Positions 5,602-6,600 of a stretch of DNA of 6,600 nucleotides are shown here, piece after piece. The position numbers and the translations under genes were made by a program. The notes below the pieces were generated by a model, which did no database searches, was not told the origin of the DNA, and saw only the letters and a program-made list of their open reading frames with translations. Origin of the DNA: CAZCRE01 sp964501075 (GTDB lineage Archaea > Thermoproteota > Bathyarchaeia > Bathyarchaeales > Bathycorpusculaceae); assembly GCA_964501075.1 (NCBI GenBank), contig CAZCRE010000073.1, positions 1 through 6,600 of the forward strand, given 5' to 3'. Numbering within the stretch: position 1 is the first letter of the stretch; each line of letters begins with the position of its first letter.

Positions 5602-6165
5602 TTAACGAAAGGAATTGATGACACAGACAAGAAGATATTGTGTGCTCTGTCAGATGATCCAAGGCTGTCTCAGGCTGAAATCTCGGCGCGTTTGAGCATC
5701 TCCCAGCCTGCGGTAAGTGCAAGGATACGTAAGCTGGAGGAGAAGGGCGTGTTGGTCAGTTTGATTGGGACTGATATCAAGAAGACTCAGCTTTTCCTCG
5801 CAAAACTCGATATTTCAACGAATCATGTTGAAGAGGTTTTGAAGTTTCTGGATGCGTGCCCTCTGTACCTGAACAGTTTCCTGACTTCTGGAAGGTACAA
5901 CATGACTGTGTTGTTGATTGGGGAGAACATAAGGTCCATAATGTCGTGTGTTGACTCTCACATGAGGCAGCAACTGCCTGTTAGAAGTATGGAGTTTGAC
6001 TTGATAGTGACCCCAATTCGGCCCCTAGTAGTGCCCCTGAAGCCGAACATGGATAAGAAGAGAGCTACTCCATGCAAAGCGGATTGTGAAACTTGCACAT
6101 TCTACGGAAGTGATAGGTGCTTAGGATGCCCCGCTTCCATTTGCTACAAAGGGAATCTGCTGTAA
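5602..6165 (+). CDS. Lrp/AsnC-family transcriptional regulator with C-terminal six-cysteine module
   Basis: This is a DNA-binding feast/famine-type regulator of about 187 residues if started at 5602. The N-terminus GIDDTDKKILCALSDDPRLS is the typical first helix of the Lrp winged HTH. QAEISARLSISQPAVSARIRKLEEKGVL (about 25-52 in outline) is the HTH itself. A RAM-like domain follows (about 63-145, LFLAKLDIS...FLTSGRYNMTVLLIG). The last 30 residues carry six cysteines at 158, 162, 165, 173, 176 and 181 (C-x3-C-x2-C-x7-C-x2-C-x4-C), with a CLGCP core. That could hold zinc or an Fe-S cluster and let the protein sense metal or redox state. The start is unusual. Homology requires it at or before 5614, and the strong SD at 5588-5600 points to TTA 5602 or ACG 5605. 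No ATG, GTG or TTG in frame exists between the upstream stop (5578) and 5638, and a TTG start at 5638 would delete helix 1. The gene is divergent from the cysteine-rich gene. Confidence 0.85.
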   Translation, partial: LTKGIDDTDKKILCALSDDPRLSQAEISARLSISQPAVSARIRKLEEKGVLVSLIGTDIKKTQLFLAKLDISTNHVEEVLKFLDACPLYLNSFLTSGRYNMTVLLIGENIRSIMSCVDSHMRQQLPVRSMEFDLIVTPIRPLVVPLKPNMDKKRATPCKADCETCTFYGSDRCLGCPASICYKGNLL

Positions 6166-6193
6166 GTCACCCACGTGCGCGTCTGGAAGTCAA

Positions 6194-6215
6194 AGCTCTT
6201 TTCGAGTTCAGAGCT
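6194..6215. repeat. Short inverted repeat after the Lrp gene
   Basis: AGCTCT (6194-6199) and AGAGCT (6210-6215) form a perfect 6-bp inverted repeat with a 10-nt spacer, lying 28 bp after the Lrp stop codon and before the trmO promoter. It contains TTTT (6199-6202) but no following T-run, so it could be a weak terminator, an operator or chance. Confidence 0.25.
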
Positions 6216-6230
6216 GAAAGCGCGCGCTAA

Positions 6231-6240
6231 GCATATAAGG
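6231..6240 (+). promoter_or_regulatory. TATA-like element for the TrmO gene
   Basis: GCATATAAGG lies 53-62 bp ahead of the TTG start, preceded by a purine/GC segment. It is the clearest TATA box in the 127-bp gap. A start about 25 bp downstream (near 6260) would give a leader of about 30 nt that includes the SD. Confidence 0.5.
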
Positions 6241-6292
6241 GGCTCAAGATTTACTCCCAGAAGCAAGGAATAACGTCTGAAAGGTGGGCATT

Positions 6293-6600
6293 TTGAGCAT
6301 CCAGTTAAATCCGATAGGCTTTGTAAAAACGAAATTCGCTGGTGAAGAGATGAGAAATCAGCCGGTTGAGGAACTGGAAGCGGATATTGAAATTCTCGAC
6401 GAATACGCCGATGGTCTAGAAGCCATTGATGGTTTTTCTCATCTGCTGATTCTCTTTTACATGCACAACATCACCGCGGAAAACAGAAAACGGCTCAAGA
6501 TCAAGCCTAGAATCGTTGTCAAGTATGGACTGAACCTGGAAGAGGTCCCCTTGGTTGGAGTGTTCTGCTTGGACTCGCCTAACAGACCAAATCCTATAGG
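6293..6600 (+). CDS. TrmO/TsaA-family tRNA (adenine37-N6)-methyltransferase (3' partial)
   Basis: The family uses S-adenosylmethionine to methylate the N6 position of modified adenosine 37 (t6A) in tRNA. The visible 102 residues match its beta-barrel core: LNPIGFVKTKF (residues 5-15) for the N-terminal PIG strand, ADIEILDEYADGLEAIDGFSHLLILFYMH (30-58) for the conserved E.Y..GL.GI..FSH...L...H block, and VGVFCLDSPNRPNPIG (88 to the window edge) for the SAM-binding GVF....P.RPNPIG motif. The usual ATRS in that motif reads CLDS here, a variant seen in divergent archaeal members as far as I recall. The TTG at 6293 is chosen because AAAGGTGG (6280-6287) lies 5 nt upstream and the family N-terminus begins there. 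The frame runs off the right edge. It has its own promoter and is not obviously linked to the Lrp gene. Confidence 0.85.
   Translation, partial: MSIQLNPIGFVKTKFAGEEMRNQPVEELEADIEILDEYADGLEAIDGFSHLLILFYMHNITAENRKRLKIKPRIVVKYGLNLEEVPLVGVFCLDSPNRPNPI

Noticed and set aside
5618..5640. ATG at 5618 as the Lrp start
   Set aside because: It is in a different frame that stops after about 25 codons and does not encode the HTH.
5638..5640. TTG at 5638 as the Lrp start
   Set aside because: It would remove the conserved IDDTDKKI segment of helix 1 and lies about 38 nt from the only good SD.

Overview
The window looks archaeal and probably comes from an anaerobic lineage of the Bathyarchaeia type. The evidence is the HdrA-MvhD electron-transfer fusion, Lrp/RAM-family regulators, short AT-rich TATA-like elements about 25 bp ahead of likely transcript starts, a T-rich tract rather than a hairpin after the first gene, and TTG starts behind good Shine-Dalgarno (SD) sequences. 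The lineage is an inference; no marker gene is present.

Layout. (1) Positions 3-1703 (+): the 3' part of an HdrA-type heterodisulfide reductase subunit fused to an MvhD domain. Its true start lies left of the window. (2) Positions 1817-3940 (-): a two-gene transport operon, with an APC-family amino acid permease followed after 6 bp by a TauE/SafE-type exporter. (3) Positions 4054-4266 (+): a DUF2061 membrane protein, divergent from the permease. (4) Positions 4399-4950 (+): a stand-alone RAM (Lrp ligand-binding) protein starting with TTG, directly abutting an unrecognised 104-residue protein with a CC-glycine motif. A 25-bp AT-rich dyad covers the presumed promoter. (5) Positions 5056-5433 (-): a small cysteine-rich protein. 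It is divergent from (6) an Lrp/AsnC regulator at about 5602-6165 (+) that carries an extra six-cysteine C-terminal module. (7) From 6293 (+) to the window edge: a TrmO/TsaA-family tRNA methyltransferase, cut off at the 3' end.

How the parts may work together. HdrA-MvhD carries electrons through flavin and Fe-S clusters. The permease, exporter and DUF2061 protein are compatible with uptake of a sulfur-containing compound and export of an oxyanion or sulfonate, but this rests on family membership only. The most interesting stretch is about 4267-6165, which has two different Lrp/RAM-family proteins, two unknown small cysteine-containing proteins and two operator-like dyads. It could be a metal- or redox-responsive regulatory neighbourhood. 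The Lrp gene has a strong SD but no canonical start codon where one is expected; a TTA sits where a TTG would fit.

I saw no rRNA, tRNA, CRISPR array, insertion sequence or long repeat.
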